A stretch of 64,000 bases of DNA from Erysipelotrichaceae bacterium NK3D112. GTDB taxonomy: Bacteria > Bacillota_I > Bacilli_A > Erysipelotrichales > Erysipelotrichaceae. The notes under the pieces are model-generated. The model made no database searches, had not been told where the DNA came from, and saw nothing but the letters and a program-made list of their open reading frames with translations. Both the position numbers and the translations under genes were made by a program. Location of the stretch: contig JNJQ01000012.1 of NCBI GenBank assembly GCA_000701725.1, positions 1 through 64,000 on the forward strand, in the 5' to 3' direction. The number at the start of each line of letters is the position of its first letter. Position 1 is the first letter of the stretch. Positions 43,607 to 52,686 of the stretch are shown here, in pieces.

Positions 43607-43862
43607 AAACTGATTTTCCTTTCTTTCTCTGACCGTTTTATTGTAAACGAAACCCGTGTCTTTTTTCATCTGTTTTACGCACCCGCCCGAGAATATCTGC
43701 CGCGTAAAGAAAAGACCTCCTGTGCAGGCATGATACTCTCCTTCACGGTAGTACTATGGCTGTCTGATCACAGACTGAAAAAAGGCTGCAAGTATGTTTC
43801 ATTGCCGCTTCTGTCACTAAAGAACCTTAAAAATCACACCGTATGGTCAAATCGTTCAAAAA

Positions 43863-43871
43863 TGATAGAAT
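43863..43871 (+). promoter_or_regulatory. extended -10 promoter of the SPFH gene
   Basis: TGATAGAAT is an extended -10 element 25 bases before the SPFH ATG. The rest of the 290-base gap back to 43607 holds a TACAAT near 43640 (minus strand) that may serve the ABC genes; I see nothing else in it. Confidence 0.45.
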
Positions 43872-43896
43872 GAATCTTGTACAGGAGGTAAAACAA

Positions 43897-44826
43897 ATGC
43901 CTGACTTTATCAGAATTATTATCTGGGTTGCCGTAGCACTGATCGTGCTGGCAATCATCGTATCCTGCATCAATATCGTTCCTCAGCAAAACGCATATGT
44001 CATCGAACGTCTTGGCCGCTACAAGGCCACATGGGATGCGGGACTTCATTTCAAGCTGCCGCTGGTGGACAGAATCGTGCGCCGTGTTCTGCTCAAGGAA
44101 CAGGTTGCCGACTTCGCCCCGCAGCCTGTCATCACAAAGGATAATGTCACCATGCAGATTGACTCGGTCGTCTATTTCCGTGTCATGAATCCGCATGACT
44201 ATGCTTACGGTGTCGAAAACCCGATCATGGCAATGGAGAATCTCACCGCTACCACGCTGCGTAATATCATCGGTGACATGGAGCTTGATACAACACTCAC
44301 ATCGCGTGATTCCATCAACTCCAGCATGCTGCAGATCATCGACCAGGCAACCGACCCGTGGGGAATCAAGGTTACCAGAGTCGAGCTCAAGAATATCCAG
44401 CCGCCCGCAGCCATCCGTGAAGCAATGGAAAAACAGATGAAGGCGGAACGTGAAAAGAGAGCCGCCATCCTGACCGCCGAAGGTGAAAAGCAGTCCATGA
44501 TTCTTACTGCCGAAGGTAAGAAAGAATCCGCAGTCCTTGAGGCTGAGGCAAACAAGCGTGCAACCATCCTCGCCGCCGAAGCGCAGAAGGAAAAGGAAAT
44601 CAAGGAAGCGGAAGGCCGCGCTGAAGCAATCCGCGCTGTCCAGAACGCCCAGGCTGACGGTATCCGCGCCATCAAGGAAGCCGGCGCAGATGATGCCGTG
44701 ATCCGTCTCAAGAGTCTTGAGGCTTTCCAGGCCGCGGCTGATGGCCAGGCCACCAAGATCATCGTTCCCAGCGACATTGCGTCACTGGCCGGACTTGCCA
44801 AGAGCGTGACAGAAAGCATGAAGTAA
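43897..44826 (+). CDS. SPFH/band 7 membrane-scaffold protein (stomatin/QmcA-like)
   Basis: An N-terminal membrane helix (about residues 3-28) is followed by an SPFH domain (about 30-180, QQNAYVIERLGRYKATWDAG) and a long Ala/Glu-rich coiled coil (about 180-270, with repeated AEG and AEA units). Such proteins form oligomeric membrane microdomain scaffolds and often control proteases. AGGAGG nine bases before the ATG at 43897 sets the start. A small membrane protein gene follows after one base; a standard NfeD partner is not present. Confidence 0.93.
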   Translation: MPDFIRIIIWVAVALIVLAIIVSCINIVPQQNAYVIERLGRYKATWDAGLHFKLPLVDRIVRRVLLKEQVADFAPQPVITKDNVTMQIDSVVYFRVMNPHDYAYGVENPIMAMENLTATTLRNIIGDMELDTTLTSRDSINSSMLQIIDQATDPWGIKVTRVELKNIQPPAAIREAMEKQMKAEREKRAAILTAEGEKQSMILTAEGKKESAVLEAEANKRATILAAEAQKEKEIKEAEGRAEAIRAVQNAQADGIRAIKEAGADDAVIRLKSLEAFQAAADGQATKIIVPSDIASLAGLAKSVTESMK

Positions 44827-44827
44827 T

Positions 44828-45112
44828 ATGGCATCCATGTTCTTTTTCGTATGGATCATCATCATACTCACGTTCTTTGCGGTCATTATCAATTCAACCA
44901 GAATCAGAATTCCTTCCTTCAAAGGCAGAACCATCGCCCATGACGGTCATGTGATTCCGAAGGAAAAAGACATCACCTGCGAAACCGCCTACGGTCATAA
45001 CCACGGCAAAATGCAGGATGACAGAAGATTCATCGTCCACGAGGATCCGCCTGAGGGCTATGTCATCCTCAATGGCGTCAAGCGCAGTCTTGAAGAATGC
45101 AAATATCTCTGA
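44828..45112 (+). CDS. small membrane protein paired with SPFH, unknown function
   Basis: The 94-residue product has one N-terminal membrane helix (residues about 4-22) and a polar cytoplasmic or external tail. The tail includes CETAYGHNHGK (a Cys and two His) and ends with a Cys (EECKYL). I do not recognise the family. It starts one base after the SPFH stop codon, so the two are translated from one message. A partner or anchor for the SPFH oligomer is a reasonable guess. A strong terminator follows. Confidence 0.75.
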   Translation: MASMFFFVWIIIILTFFAVIINSTRIRIPSFKGRTIAHDGHVIPKEKDITCETAYGHNHGKMQDDRRFIVHEDPPEGYVILNGVKRSLEECKYL

Positions 45113-45125
45113 AAAAAAGAGGCAC

Positions 45126-45157
45126 AACGGCATCCGCAAAAAACGGATGCCGTTTTT
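45126..45157 (+). terminator. terminator of the SPFH operon
   Basis: AACGGCATCCG and CGGATGCCGTT form a perfect 11 bp stem with a 7-base loop, followed by TTT, 13 bases after the stop codon. Confidence 0.9.
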
Positions 45158-45209
45158 CAATCGGCAATGAAAAAGACGATGCGCAGTTCACACCGTCTGT
45201 ATAGCTTTC

Positions 45210-45779
45210 TCATTGTCCGGATATCTTTGCCCAGTCTTCCCTTTTCAGAATGCAGACCTCATCATCCTCGATGGTGCCCATCCGTGTTTCAAAGCGGTCA
45301 TACGCATAGTGCGTGAAGCCGCATTTTTTCATGACCCGCTCAGAGCGCTGATTCCTGAGGAAATGTCCGCAGAAGATCACATCCAGATGTTTTTCCTCAA
45401 ACAGCCAGCGGATCACTTCCCTGAGGGCTTCGGGCATCAGGCCTTGTCCCCAGCAGTCCTTTGCCAGCACATAGCCGATCTCACGGCATTTCAGCCGGTC
45501 GAATTCGGGAAACCGTTTTTCGTTGTAATACTCAATGCCGAGTGAACCGATGACCCTGCCGTCTTTTTCAATGGCGAAGGTTTTCCTTTCATCGATGAAC
45601 ATATTGAGAATCATCTGTGATTCCTCTTTGTTTTCATGCGGTTTCCAGCCGGCCATCTGTCCGACCCCGTCCACAGACGCATATGCATAAAAATCATCCA
45701 GATCCTTCTGTTCAAACGGTCTGAGCAAAAGCCGTTCTGTTTTCAGTTGCACTCCGGTGATATCAATCAGAAGATTCAT
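45210..45779 (-). CDS. GNAT N-acetyltransferase, RimJ/RimL-like
   Basis: The protein starts with TERLLLRPFEQKDLDDFYAY, typical of the RimJ group, and has an acetyl-CoA segment at CWGQGLMPEALREVIRWLF (about residue 110). Length 189 is normal. AGGAGG six bases before the ATG is strong. It lies nine bases after the DUF1294 gene in the same operon. The substrate is unknown. Confidence 0.88.
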   Translation of the reverse strand: MNLLIDITGVQLKTERLLLRPFEQKDLDDFYAYASVDGVGQMAGWKPHENKEESQMILNMFIDERKTFAIEKDGRVIGSLGIEYYNEKRFPEFDRLKCREIGYVLAKDCWGQGLMPEALREVIRWLFEEKHLDVIFCGHFLRNQRSERVMKKCGFTHYAYDRFETRMGTIEDDEVCILKREDWAKISGQ

Positions 45780-45788
45780 GGCTTCCTC

Positions 45789-46073
45789 CTATATTTTCAC
45801 AAACACAATCAGCCAGACGCATAACGCAATCCACAGAACCAGAAATAACGGTACCAGAACCCGGAACTTCGGATGTTTTGTCTTGTGGCGGAAAAGCTTC
45901 ATGGAGATGAAAGCACCCAAAGCCCCGCCCAGTCCTGCCGAAACCAACAGTGCGAACTCGGAAATGCGCCATTTCCGTTTCTTTGCCTTAAGCTTGTCAA
46001 TCGCAAACATGAACAGGCTCATGACATTGATCAGAACAAGATAAATGATCAGAAGATATCTTTCACTGCTCAT
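45789..46073 (-). CDS. DUF1294 membrane protein
   Basis: This 94-residue protein has two or three hydrophobic helices and the DUF1294 pattern: FAIDKLKAKKRKWRISE, then GGALGAFISMKLFRHKTKH. The family function is unknown. It overlaps the end of the upstream membrane protein gene by 11 bases and is followed closely by the acetyltransferase. Confidence 0.85.
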   Translation of the reverse strand: MSSERYLLIIYLVLINVMSLFMFAIDKLKAKKRKWRISEFALLVSAGLGGALGAFISMKLFRHKTKHPKFRVLVPLFLVLWIALCVWLIVFVKI

Positions 46074-47424
46074 CTGCTTTGTCTCCTTTTACAAAACCGG
46101 AAGGCAGCGTGTCAATGTGCATGTATGTGACCATATAGAGAACACTGACCGTGAGAACATCCGTGAAAGATGCCATGGCATTCCAGTAAAGCAGCACGCC
46201 GGCAATGATGATCAGACTCAGACAGACCATATGAATCAGTCCGCGGATGTGATCAGTGCTGCCGGATTCATTGTGTGCATATCTTTCCGCAATCAAAGGC
46301 AGAAGAATCTGCTCCGCCGCAAAGGCACTGGCCAGTATGCCGCCGAGCAATGCATTGACCGTAAATGCATATATCAAGGCAATCACGGAAACACATGCGG
46401 ATGCCGCTTTGCGCATCATGACATTGACTTTCATTCCGGCAGCTGCGCCTTTGCCGTATGAATGACACAAAGCCGCAAACAGAGCAGATACACACATCAA
46501 AGCGCATGCCGTGATTGTTGAGAACTGTGCACGATAGCCCAGGATATTGCGGACAGCGCTCACATACATGATGACGCCGCATGTCAGCACAAGAAACGAA
46601 ATTCCCAGCATGACATAAGGCTTTGGTTCACTGCACACGGTCTTTGTGTCAGTATGTTCAGGCACCTGCTCTGCATCATTCAGATATGCATCAAGGATTT
46701 CAATGGAACGAAGGTCTTTGCGCAGGGATGCGATTGAGTCTGTCTGTTTTACATGTGCGCGGATCAGGTCCATGAACATGAACAAGATCATGAACACACC
46801 ATACAGTCCCGCTCTTCCTTTCTCCATTTCATACAATGCGAAAACAAGCACTGCGCATAAGAGAACGGTAAGCATCAAACCCGGAATCAGATGAAGCTCT
46901 CTGACAAACTTCTTTATATCAGTGATCTTCTTTTCAGCCATCTTCTTAAACAGAAATAAATAAATCATAAAGCCGGCAGCCAGAATCAGACCGCAGCGGT
47001 AATCCAGCGCCGTCACGGCAATGATCAGGATGACATCCTGAATCAGAAGCTGCCTGCTTTGCACGATTCCATTCATCTGAAAATGAACGGCATCCTCAAT
47101 ATACGGATACAGCATCTCTTCACTTTCTTCCTCATGGATAAGGGCATCCTCAAGTGTTTCCAGACACCGCTCTTCTGTTTCCAGACGGAGTGTGCCGGCA
47201 ATGGAGGTGAACAGGAAAATGCCTGCCGCCGCACCGAATGCGCAGGCCAGGGCGATCAGGGAAATGTACATGTTGCCGATACCCGCAAACAATGTGTTCA
47301 GCGTCAGGGAAGCAGCGTAATACATGATCATCTCTGTCAGGACGATCACTGCCGCAAAGATATATAAGAGGACTGTTTTTTTCTGTGTGCCCTCTTTGAG
47401 TAATGTTCTGATGTTTTTCTGCAT
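46063..47424 (-). CDS. polytopic membrane protein resembling an ABC-exporter membrane domain without ATPase
   Basis: The product has about ten hydrophobic segments. Residues about 15-260 resemble the membrane domain of half-ABC exporters by layout: six helices with long charged intracellular loops (RLETEERCLETLEDALIHEE) and an amphipathic end (SLRKDLRSIEILDAYLNDAE) where such proteins lead into the ATPase. No Walker A, signature or Walker B is present; instead, about four more helices follow. I do not recognise the family. I prefer the ATG at 47424, seven bases after a TATAAT; an ATG at 47433 lies within that element. It heads an operon with DUF1294 and the acetyltransferase. Confidence 0.7.
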   Translation of the reverse strand: MQKNIRTLLKEGTQKKTVLLYIFAAVIVLTEMIMYYAASLTLNTLFAGIGNMYISLIALACAFGAAAGIFLFTSIAGTLRLETEERCLETLEDALIHEEESEEMLYPYIEDAVHFQMNGIVQSRQLLIQDVILIIAVTALDYRCGLILAAGFMIYLFLFKKMAEKKITDIKKFVRELHLIPGLMLTVLLCAVLVFALYEMEKGRAGLYGVFMILFMFMDLIRAHVKQTDSIASLRKDLRSIEILDAYLNDAEQVPEHTDTKTVCSEPKPYVMLGISFLVLTCGVIMYVSAVRNILGYRAQFSTITACALMCVSALFAALCHSYGKGAAAGMKVNVMMRKAASACVSVIALIYAFTVNALLGGILASAFAAEQILLPLIAERYAHNESGSTDHIRGLIHMVCLSLIIIAGVLLYWNAMASFTDVLTVSVLYMVTYMHIDTLPSGFVKGDKADEQ

Positions 47425-47431
47425 ATCAGTC

Positions 47432-47437
47432 ATTATA
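47432..47437 (-). promoter_or_regulatory. -10 element at the start of the membrane protein gene
   Basis: TATAAT on the minus strand ends seven bases before the ATG at 47424, so transcription would begin about at the start codon. No -35 match and no ribosome site are visible. Confidence 0.45.
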
Positions 47438-47459
47438 GCCTATCGCATGCTTTCTCAGA

Positions 47460-47465
47460 TATAAT
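47460..47465 (+). promoter_or_regulatory. -10 element of the GH1 gene
   Basis: TATAAT lies 29 bases before the GH1 ATG, leaving a normal leader with CGGAGG. No clear -35 is seen. It is back to back with the element at 47432-47437. Confidence 0.5.
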
Positions 47466-47494
47466 ATCTTAGGTATCAACGGAGGATAAAAACA

Positions 47495-48910
47495 ATGAGC
47501 AGATTTCCCGAAAGCTTCCTTTGGGGCGCTTCCTCATCCGCTTTTCAGATTGAAGGCGGCTGGGATGAAGGCGGCAAAGGAATGACTGTGGCCGACTACA
47601 ATTCTTTCAAACGTTCCGACCGTCAGGCCGATTCCAAAGTAGCCAGCGATTTCTATCATCATTATGAGGAAGACATTGCCCTGATGAAGGAGCTCGGCAT
47701 GATGATTTACCGTTTTTCCCTCTCCTGGGCAAGAATCATTCCGGACGGGGACGGTGAGGTCAATCCCGAAGGAGTCGCCTTCTATCATAAGGTTATTGAC
47801 TGCCTGATCGAAAACGGCATTCAGCCTTTTGTCACTCTCTATCATTTCGATCTGCCCTATGCGCTTGTCGAAAAGTACAACGGCTGGGAGGACCGCCGCT
47901 GCATTGACGCATTTGAAAAGTATGCGCGTGTCTGCTTTGAGGAATACGGCGATCAGGTGAAATACTGGCAGGTCATCAATGAGCAGAATCTCATGATCCG
48001 CGTGGATGAGAGAATGAATATCAATGAACCCGATCCGTACAAAGCCGATAAGATGCGCGCGGCAATGGATTATCATATGTTCCTTGCCCATGCCAAAGCA
48101 ACCAGGCTCTGCCATGAGATTGTCAGGGACGGAAAGATCGGTCCGGCTGTTTCCAGCACATGCACATATCCTCTTACCAACAAGCCGGAAGATGTTTGGG
48201 CGGCAAGAATGAATGACTATATGAAGACGGTCTACTGCCTTGACATGCATGTGTACGGAAAATATTCCGGCATCTACATGAGATATCTGAAAGAGCGTGA
48301 CATCGTGCCTGAAATGCTTGAAGGGGATGAGGAAATCCTGAAATACGGAAAACCCGACTACATCGCCTTCAACTATTACCGCACCCTTTGCGCAAGCTAT
48401 CTGCCCGCGGATGACGAACATCCCGTCGGCATGCGTGTATACCGCGGCAATGAGGTCGACTTTGACCAGTACGGCTACTGCCGTGATGAAAGAAACACCA
48501 ATCTCGCCGCTTCCGAATACGGCGCCCAGATTGATCCGATGGGATTAAGAATCGTGCTCAATGATTATTACAGCAGATATCATCTGCCCCTTCTGATCAC
48601 AGAGAACGGCCTGGGCATGGCGGACACCCTGACCGAAGACGGAAAGGTTCATGATCCCTACCGCATTGACTACATCCGTGAGCATATCAAAGCATGCGCG
48701 GACGCGATTGAGGACGGAGTTGAGCTGATGGGCTATTCCCCCTGGTCATTTGAAGATCTTCTTTCTTCACACCAGGGCTTCCGCAAACGCTACGGCTTTG
48801 TCTATATCAACCGCGAAGACATGGATCTCAAGGATCTTGCCCGCATTAAAAAGGATTCTTATTACTGGTATCAGAATGTCATCCGCACCAACGGTGAGGA
48901 GCTTGACTGA
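47495..48910 (+). CDS. GH1 family glycosidase, probably 6-phospho-beta-glucosidase
   Basis: The N-terminal GH1 signature FLWGASSSAFQIEGG is at residues about 8-22. The acid/base Glu is in INEQN (NEP in most GH1 members) and the nucleophile Glu in ITENGLG near residue 368. Near the C-terminus the region after SPWSFEDLLSS contains RKRYGFVYI, matching the Ser/Lys/Tyr phosphate-binding set of 6-phospho-glycosidases, so a PTS-imported beta-glucoside phosphate is the likely substrate. GGAGG nine bases before the ATG supports the start. No PTS gene is adjacent; the nearest EIIC is at 57399. Confidence 0.9.
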   Translation: MSRFPESFLWGASSSAFQIEGGWDEGGKGMTVADYNSFKRSDRQADSKVASDFYHHYEEDIALMKELGMMIYRFSLSWARIIPDGDGEVNPEGVAFYHKVIDCLIENGIQPFVTLYHFDLPYALVEKYNGWEDRRCIDAFEKYARVCFEEYGDQVKYWQVINEQNLMIRVDERMNINEPDPYKADKMRAAMDYHMFLAHAKATRLCHEIVRDGKIGPAVSSTCTYPLTNKPEDVWAARMNDYMKTVYCLDMHVYGKYSGIYMRYLKERDIVPEMLEGDEEILKYGKPDYIAFNYYRTLCASYLPADDEHPVGMRVYRGNEVDFDQYGYCRDERNTNLAASEYGAQIDPMGLRIVLNDYYSRYHLPLLITENGLGMADTLTEDGKVHDPYRIDYIREHIKACADAIEDGVELMGYSPWSFEDLLSSHQGFRKRYGFVYINREDMDLKDLARIKKDSYYWYQNVIRTNGEELD

Positions 48911-48917
48911 AACCATT

Positions 48918-48939
48918 GACCGGCTGCGGCCGGTCTTTT
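48918..48939 (+). terminator. terminator of the GH1 gene
   Basis: GACCGGC and GCCGGTC form a 7 bp stem with a 4-base loop, followed by TTTTC, eight bases after the stop codon. Confidence 0.8.
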
Positions 48940-48945
48940 CATTTG

Positions 48946-48972
48946 AAAAAAGCAGTCAGAAGTCTGACTGCT
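48946..48972 (-). terminator. terminator of the hydrolase gene
   Basis: AGCAGTCAGA and TCTGACTGCT form a perfect 10 bp stem with a 2-base top, followed on the minus strand by TTTTTT. The stop codon overlaps the stem by one base. Confidence 0.85.
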
Positions 48973-49910
48973 CATGCATCATATTGATGGAAGAAATTCC
49001 GTAATGCCTGTTCATACCGCGCCGGATCAATCTGTGCACTTGCCCCGTGCGATGCCCCTTCCACATAGACGGTTTCATGTTCTGAAACGCAGGCATCCGC
49101 ATTGAGCTCTGTGTGATACGGTTTCACAAACCGGTCTTTTTTGCCATGGAAGAACAATACCGGAACCTTTGCTCGTCTCATGGCACCAAGGGTGTCTGCC
49201 TCCTTCATGGAGAAGCCGGCCAGCAGTCTGCACCAGCAGTCCAGCGCCAATCTTACGGGTTTCACGGAAACCTTATACCAGGATTTCTGCACATCCGCAA
49301 CGATCCGGTCCATGGTTGTGTATCCGCAGTCCGCGATGATTCCCCTGACGCCGGGAAGCTCTCTGTCGGCATTCATCAATACGTTGGAAGCGCCCATGGA
49401 TACGCCATAAAGATAGACCGGAAGGTTCTTTTCATTGTGCTGACTCATCCAGACGGTCCACTTTGCGATATCATCTTTTTCCTTCGCTCCGAAGGTGATG
49501 TATTTCCCTTCGCTTTCCCCCATGGAACGCTCATCGATTGCCAGAATCGCGCAATCCCCTTTCAGCATCGGAAAGCTGAAACAGAAATCGGATTCGGGCG
49601 AGCCATGGTAGCCATGGCAGAGGATCATGATCCGCTTTGCATTTTCATTGGGATACCAGCGGGCATGCAGTTTCAGACCGTCATCCGAAGTGATCCATTC
49701 ATCCTCATACGGGATGGCGGCCATATTTTCCTTTGCCTGCTTTTTGGCAAAGTAAAGCTTACCTTTTTCACTTTGAGGATCGGGTTCCTTCCGCGGTTTC
49801 TTCCACATCGGATTGTCCTCGATCACAGTCAGGCGGAATGTATAATAGCCGGCTGCCGCAAGCAGTGCGGATGCACCGCCAAGAGCGGAAATGAATAATT
49901 TATGCTTCAC
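48972..49910 (-). CDS. membrane-anchored alpha/beta hydrolase
   Basis: An N-terminal hydrophobic segment (residues about 4-24) anchors the protein. The alpha/beta-hydrolase fold shows LCHGYHGS (oxyanion region), the nucleophile elbow GVSMGAS near residue 165, an Asp in GKKDRFV and the catalytic His in GASHGA. BAAT/esterase-like hydrolases of this layout are common in Bacillota; the substrate is unknown. I use the GTG start at 49910, six bases after AGGAGG, which lies in the last codons of the MATE gene (11-base overlap); the longer open frame adds 23 basic, unlike residues. Confidence 0.85.
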   Translation of the reverse strand: MKHKLFISALGGASALLAAAGYYTFRLTVIEDNPMWKKPRKEPDPQSEKGKLYFAKKQAKENMAAIPYEDEWITSDDGLKLHARWYPNENAKRIMILCHGYHGSPESDFCFSFPMLKGDCAILAIDERSMGESEGKYITFGAKEKDDIAKWTVWMSQHNEKNLPVYLYGVSMGASNVLMNADRELPGVRGIIADCGYTTMDRIVADVQKSWYKVSVKPVRLALDCWCRLLAGFSMKEADTLGAMRRAKVPVLFFHGKKDRFVKPYHTELNADACVSEHETVYVEGASHGASAQIDPARYEQALRNFFHQYDA

Positions 49911-51252
49911 GCATAGCCTCCTGTTCCTTTTTCTTCGCGACCGTAAACAGATAGATGATGCACAGAATTGTCTGCACAAGCGAGGAGGCCGGAGTTGCGA
50001 GTCCCACCCTGAACAGAGAGACAGGCTTCATTTTGCTCATCAGATACGATACCGGAATTCTGACTCCGAAGGCGCCGATGATACTCTGGGCCATAACGAA
50101 TTTCGTATAGCCGCAGCCGTTGAAGTATCCGTTGAAACAGAAGAAGAACGCGGTCAGAACGCAATCAATCGCATATGCCTTGAGATATTCCCAGCCCTGC
50201 GCGACAACTTCCGCATCCTTTGAGAAGATACCGCACAGCAGATCCCCATGGAAGAAGGAGAAACATCCGATCACGATGCCGAAGGCCAGCGAAACGCCGA
50301 TGCCCATGGCCAGTGCCTTGCGGGCACGGTCCATTTTCTTTGCCCCGTAGTTCTGCGCGACAAAAGAAGCCATTGACTGGCCGAAGGCGCTTGGAACCAG
50401 CATGATGAAGCCGCATACCTTTTCCGCCACGCCCATACCGGCGCTTGCCATCAGTCCAAGTGAATTGACAATGGCGAGGATGATCAGAAAGCTCATCCCG
50501 ACCAGCAGATCAGCCAGGGCGATCGGAAAGCCGAAGCCGGTGATCTGTCTGATGATGCCTGAATTGAAGCGGATCATGTCCGTGCGGAATTCAAAGGGCA
50601 GCGTGATTTTTCTGATCAAAAGAAGCGAGATGAACACGCTGAATGCCTGGGCCGCAACAGTTGCGAGAGCAGCACCGGAGGCACCCATATGGAAATTGTT
50701 GACAAGAATATAGTCGAGCACCATGTTCATGGCCGCCGCAACACCGACCGCAAACAGCGGAACCCTCGAGTTGCCAAGTCCACGGAACAAAGCGCCGAGC
50801 AGATTGTATGCGGTGATGAACACAAAACCGGCCGAACAGATGCGGATATAGCTGACCGTCATGTCAAACGCCTCTTTCGGGGCATTCATCAGATTTGCCA
50901 GAAATGAGGCGCCCGGAACCATGAGAAATGAAAGGCACAATGCGATCAATGCGAAAAATGCAATGCTAGTGCCGACTGCCCTTCCGGCCTCTTCAGGTTC
51001 GTTTTTTCCGAGCAGCTGGCCGATCAGGATGGTTGTGCCCATGGAAAGGCCGGCGATCACACTGGTGGCGGTCATCATGATCTGCGCGCCGGTCGATACC
51101 GCCGAAACATCCGCACTGGCGGCGAATCTGCCGACGATCAATACATCCACAGCGCCATAAAGCGACTGCAGAAACAGTGCAAACATCACCGGCAGCGCGA
51201 ACTGCAGCAGCGGTTTCAATATCTTTCCTTCCGTGAAATTACCGGATGCCAT
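49900..51252 (-). CDS. MATE-family efflux transporter
   Basis: Twelve hydrophobic segments span 450 residues. The first helix region LQFALPVMFALFLQSLYGAVD is typical of MATE proteins, with the second half starting near residue 235 (FGFPIALADLLVGMSF). MATE proteins expel cationic drugs or metabolites with Na+ or H+. GAGGT precedes the ATG at 51252. The gene is translationally coupled to the hydrolase that follows. Confidence 0.93.
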   Translation of the reverse strand: MASGNFTEGKILKPLLQFALPVMFALFLQSLYGAVDVLIVGRFAASADVSAVSTGAQIMMTATSVIAGLSMGTTILIGQLLGKNEPEEAGRAVGTSIAFFALIALCLSFLMVPGASFLANLMNAPKEAFDMTVSYIRICSAGFVFITAYNLLGALFRGLGNSRVPLFAVGVAAAMNMVLDYILVNNFHMGASGAALATVAAQAFSVFISLLLIRKITLPFEFRTDMIRFNSGIIRQITGFGFPIALADLLVGMSFLIILAIVNSLGLMASAGMGVAEKVCGFIMLVPSAFGQSMASFVAQNYGAKKMDRARKALAMGIGVSLAFGIVIGCFSFFHGDLLCGIFSKDAEVVAQGWEYLKAYAIDCVLTAFFFCFNGYFNGCGYTKFVMAQSIIGAFGVRIPVSYLMSKMKPVSLFRVGLATPASSLVQTILCIIYLFTVAKKKEQEAMREA

Positions 51253-51272
51253 AAAACTTACCTCTTTCAATG

Positions 51273-51299
51273 AAAACCGGTCCACAATCCGTGAACCGG
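51273..51299 (-). terminator. terminator of gdhA
   Basis: CCGGTTCAC and GTGGACCGG form a 9 bp stem (one G-U pair) and 5-base loop, followed by TTTTC on the minus strand, about 40 bases after the gdhA stop codon. Confidence 0.7.
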
Positions 51300-51339
51300 C
51301 AATTCATCATAATGTTAACAATCTGAAACGGAATGTCAA

Positions 51340-52686
51340 TCAGAACAGACCCTGGGCGAGCATTGCGGTTGCGACCTTGAGGAAGCCTGCGATGTTGGCA
51401 CCCTTGACCAGGTCATATCCAAGACCGTACTCCTCTGCGCATGCGGCGGAGTTGTCATGGATGGACTTCATGATCTGCTTGAGCTTCGCATCAACTTCTT
51501 CCGCTGTCCAGCCGATTCTCTCGGAGTTCTGGCTCATTTCCAGTGCGGATACGGCAACGCCGCCGGCATTGGCAGCCTTTGCGGGACCGACGATGACGCC
51601 GTTGTCCTGCAGATACTTGACAGCTTCGTTTGTGGCAGGCATGTTCGCGCCTTCGAAGTAGTACTTCACGCCGTTGGCAACGATCTTCTTGGCCTCTTCC
51701 ATACCGATTTCATTCTGGGTTGCGCACGGAATGCAGACGTCAACCTTGACACCCCAGGGCTTTTCACCCTCGTGGTATTCGCATCCGAACTTCTCGGCAT
51801 ACATCTTGATGTTTGCCTTTCTGGATGAACGCATTTCAAGCAGATAGTTCAGCTTTTCTTCGGTTGTGATGCCTTCCGGATCATAGACATAGCCGTTGTG
51901 GCCGGAGATGGTGACAACCTTGCCGCCGAGCTCAGCGATCTTCTTCGCAGCGCCCCAGGCAACGTTTCCGTATCCGGACAGAGCGAATGTCTTGCCTGCC
52001 GGTGTGTCATTTTCATGCTCGAATACTGAGCATGCATAATACAGAACGCCGAAGCCTGTCGCTTCCGGACGGATCAGGGAACCGCCGTATGTCAGACCCT
52101 TGCCGGTCAGAACGCCGTTGTCATAAGCGTCGCGGATTCTTCTGTACTGACCGAACATATAGCCGATTTCTCTGCCGCCGACACCGATGTCACCTGCGGG
52201 AACGTCTGTGGACGGACCGATGTGACGCTGCAGCTCTGTCATGAATGACTGGCAGAAACGCATGATTTCATTGTCGCTCTTTCCGTGAGGATCGAAATCG
52301 CTGCCGCCCTTGCCGCCGCCGATCGGCAGTGTGGTCAGGCTGTTCTTGAAAATCTGTTCAAAACCAAGGAACTTGAGGATGCCGAGGTTAACGGACGGAT
52401 GGAATCTGAGACCTCCCTTGTACGGGCCGATCGCTCCGTTGAACTGTACACGGTAGCCTCTGTTGACACGTGCTTTGCCTTCATCATCAACCCAGGCGAC
52501 GCGGAACTCAACGACTCTTTCCGGTTCAACCAGTCTTTCCAGAAGCGCAGCTGCCTCGTATTCAGGATGTCTTTCAACAACCGGTTCGATGGAAGTCAGA
52601 ACTTCTTCGACTGTCTGCAGGAACTCAGGTTCGTTCGGATTCTTTGCTTTTGTCTCTTCGATGACTCGCTTTACATATTCGCTCAT
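51340..52686 (-). CDS. gdhA: glutamate dehydrogenase, NADP-type
   Basis: The enzyme interconverts 2-oxoglutarate plus ammonia and glutamate. Its 448-residue length and the motifs KGGLRFHPSVN (glutamate binding), PIGGGKGGSDFDP (catalytic Lys) and FALSGYGNVAWGAA (dinucleotide fold) match the hexameric E. coli-type, usually NADP-dependent enzyme. GGAGGAG before the ATG at 52686 sets the start; the ATG five codons earlier overlaps that site. A perfect 18 bp palindrome lies 160 bases upstream. Confidence 0.96.
   Translation of the reverse strand: MSEYVKRVIEETKAKNPNEPEFLQTVEEVLTSIEPVVERHPEYEAAALLERLVEPERVVEFRVAWVDDEGKARVNRGYRVQFNGAIGPYKGGLRFHPSVNLGILKFLGFEQIFKNSLTTLPIGGGKGGSDFDPHGKSDNEIMRFCQSFMTELQRHIGPSTDVPAGDIGVGGREIGYMFGQYRRIRDAYDNGVLTGKGLTYGGSLIRPEATGFGVLYYACSVFEHENDTPAGKTFALSGYGNVAWGAAKKIAELGGKVVTISGHNGYVYDPEGITTEEKLNYLLEMRSSRKANIKMYAEKFGCEYHEGEKPWGVKVDVCIPCATQNEIGMEEAKKIVANGVKYYFEGANMPATNEAVKYLQDNGVIVGPAKAANAGGVAVSALEMSQNSERIGWTAEEVDAKLKQIMKSIHDNSAACAEEYGLGYDLVKGANIAGFLKVATAMLAQGLF

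Noticed and set aside
43607-43896. A structured RNA or small gene in the 290-base gap before the SPFH gene.
   Set aside because: I see only promoter-like hexamers. Short open frames there lack ribosome sites.
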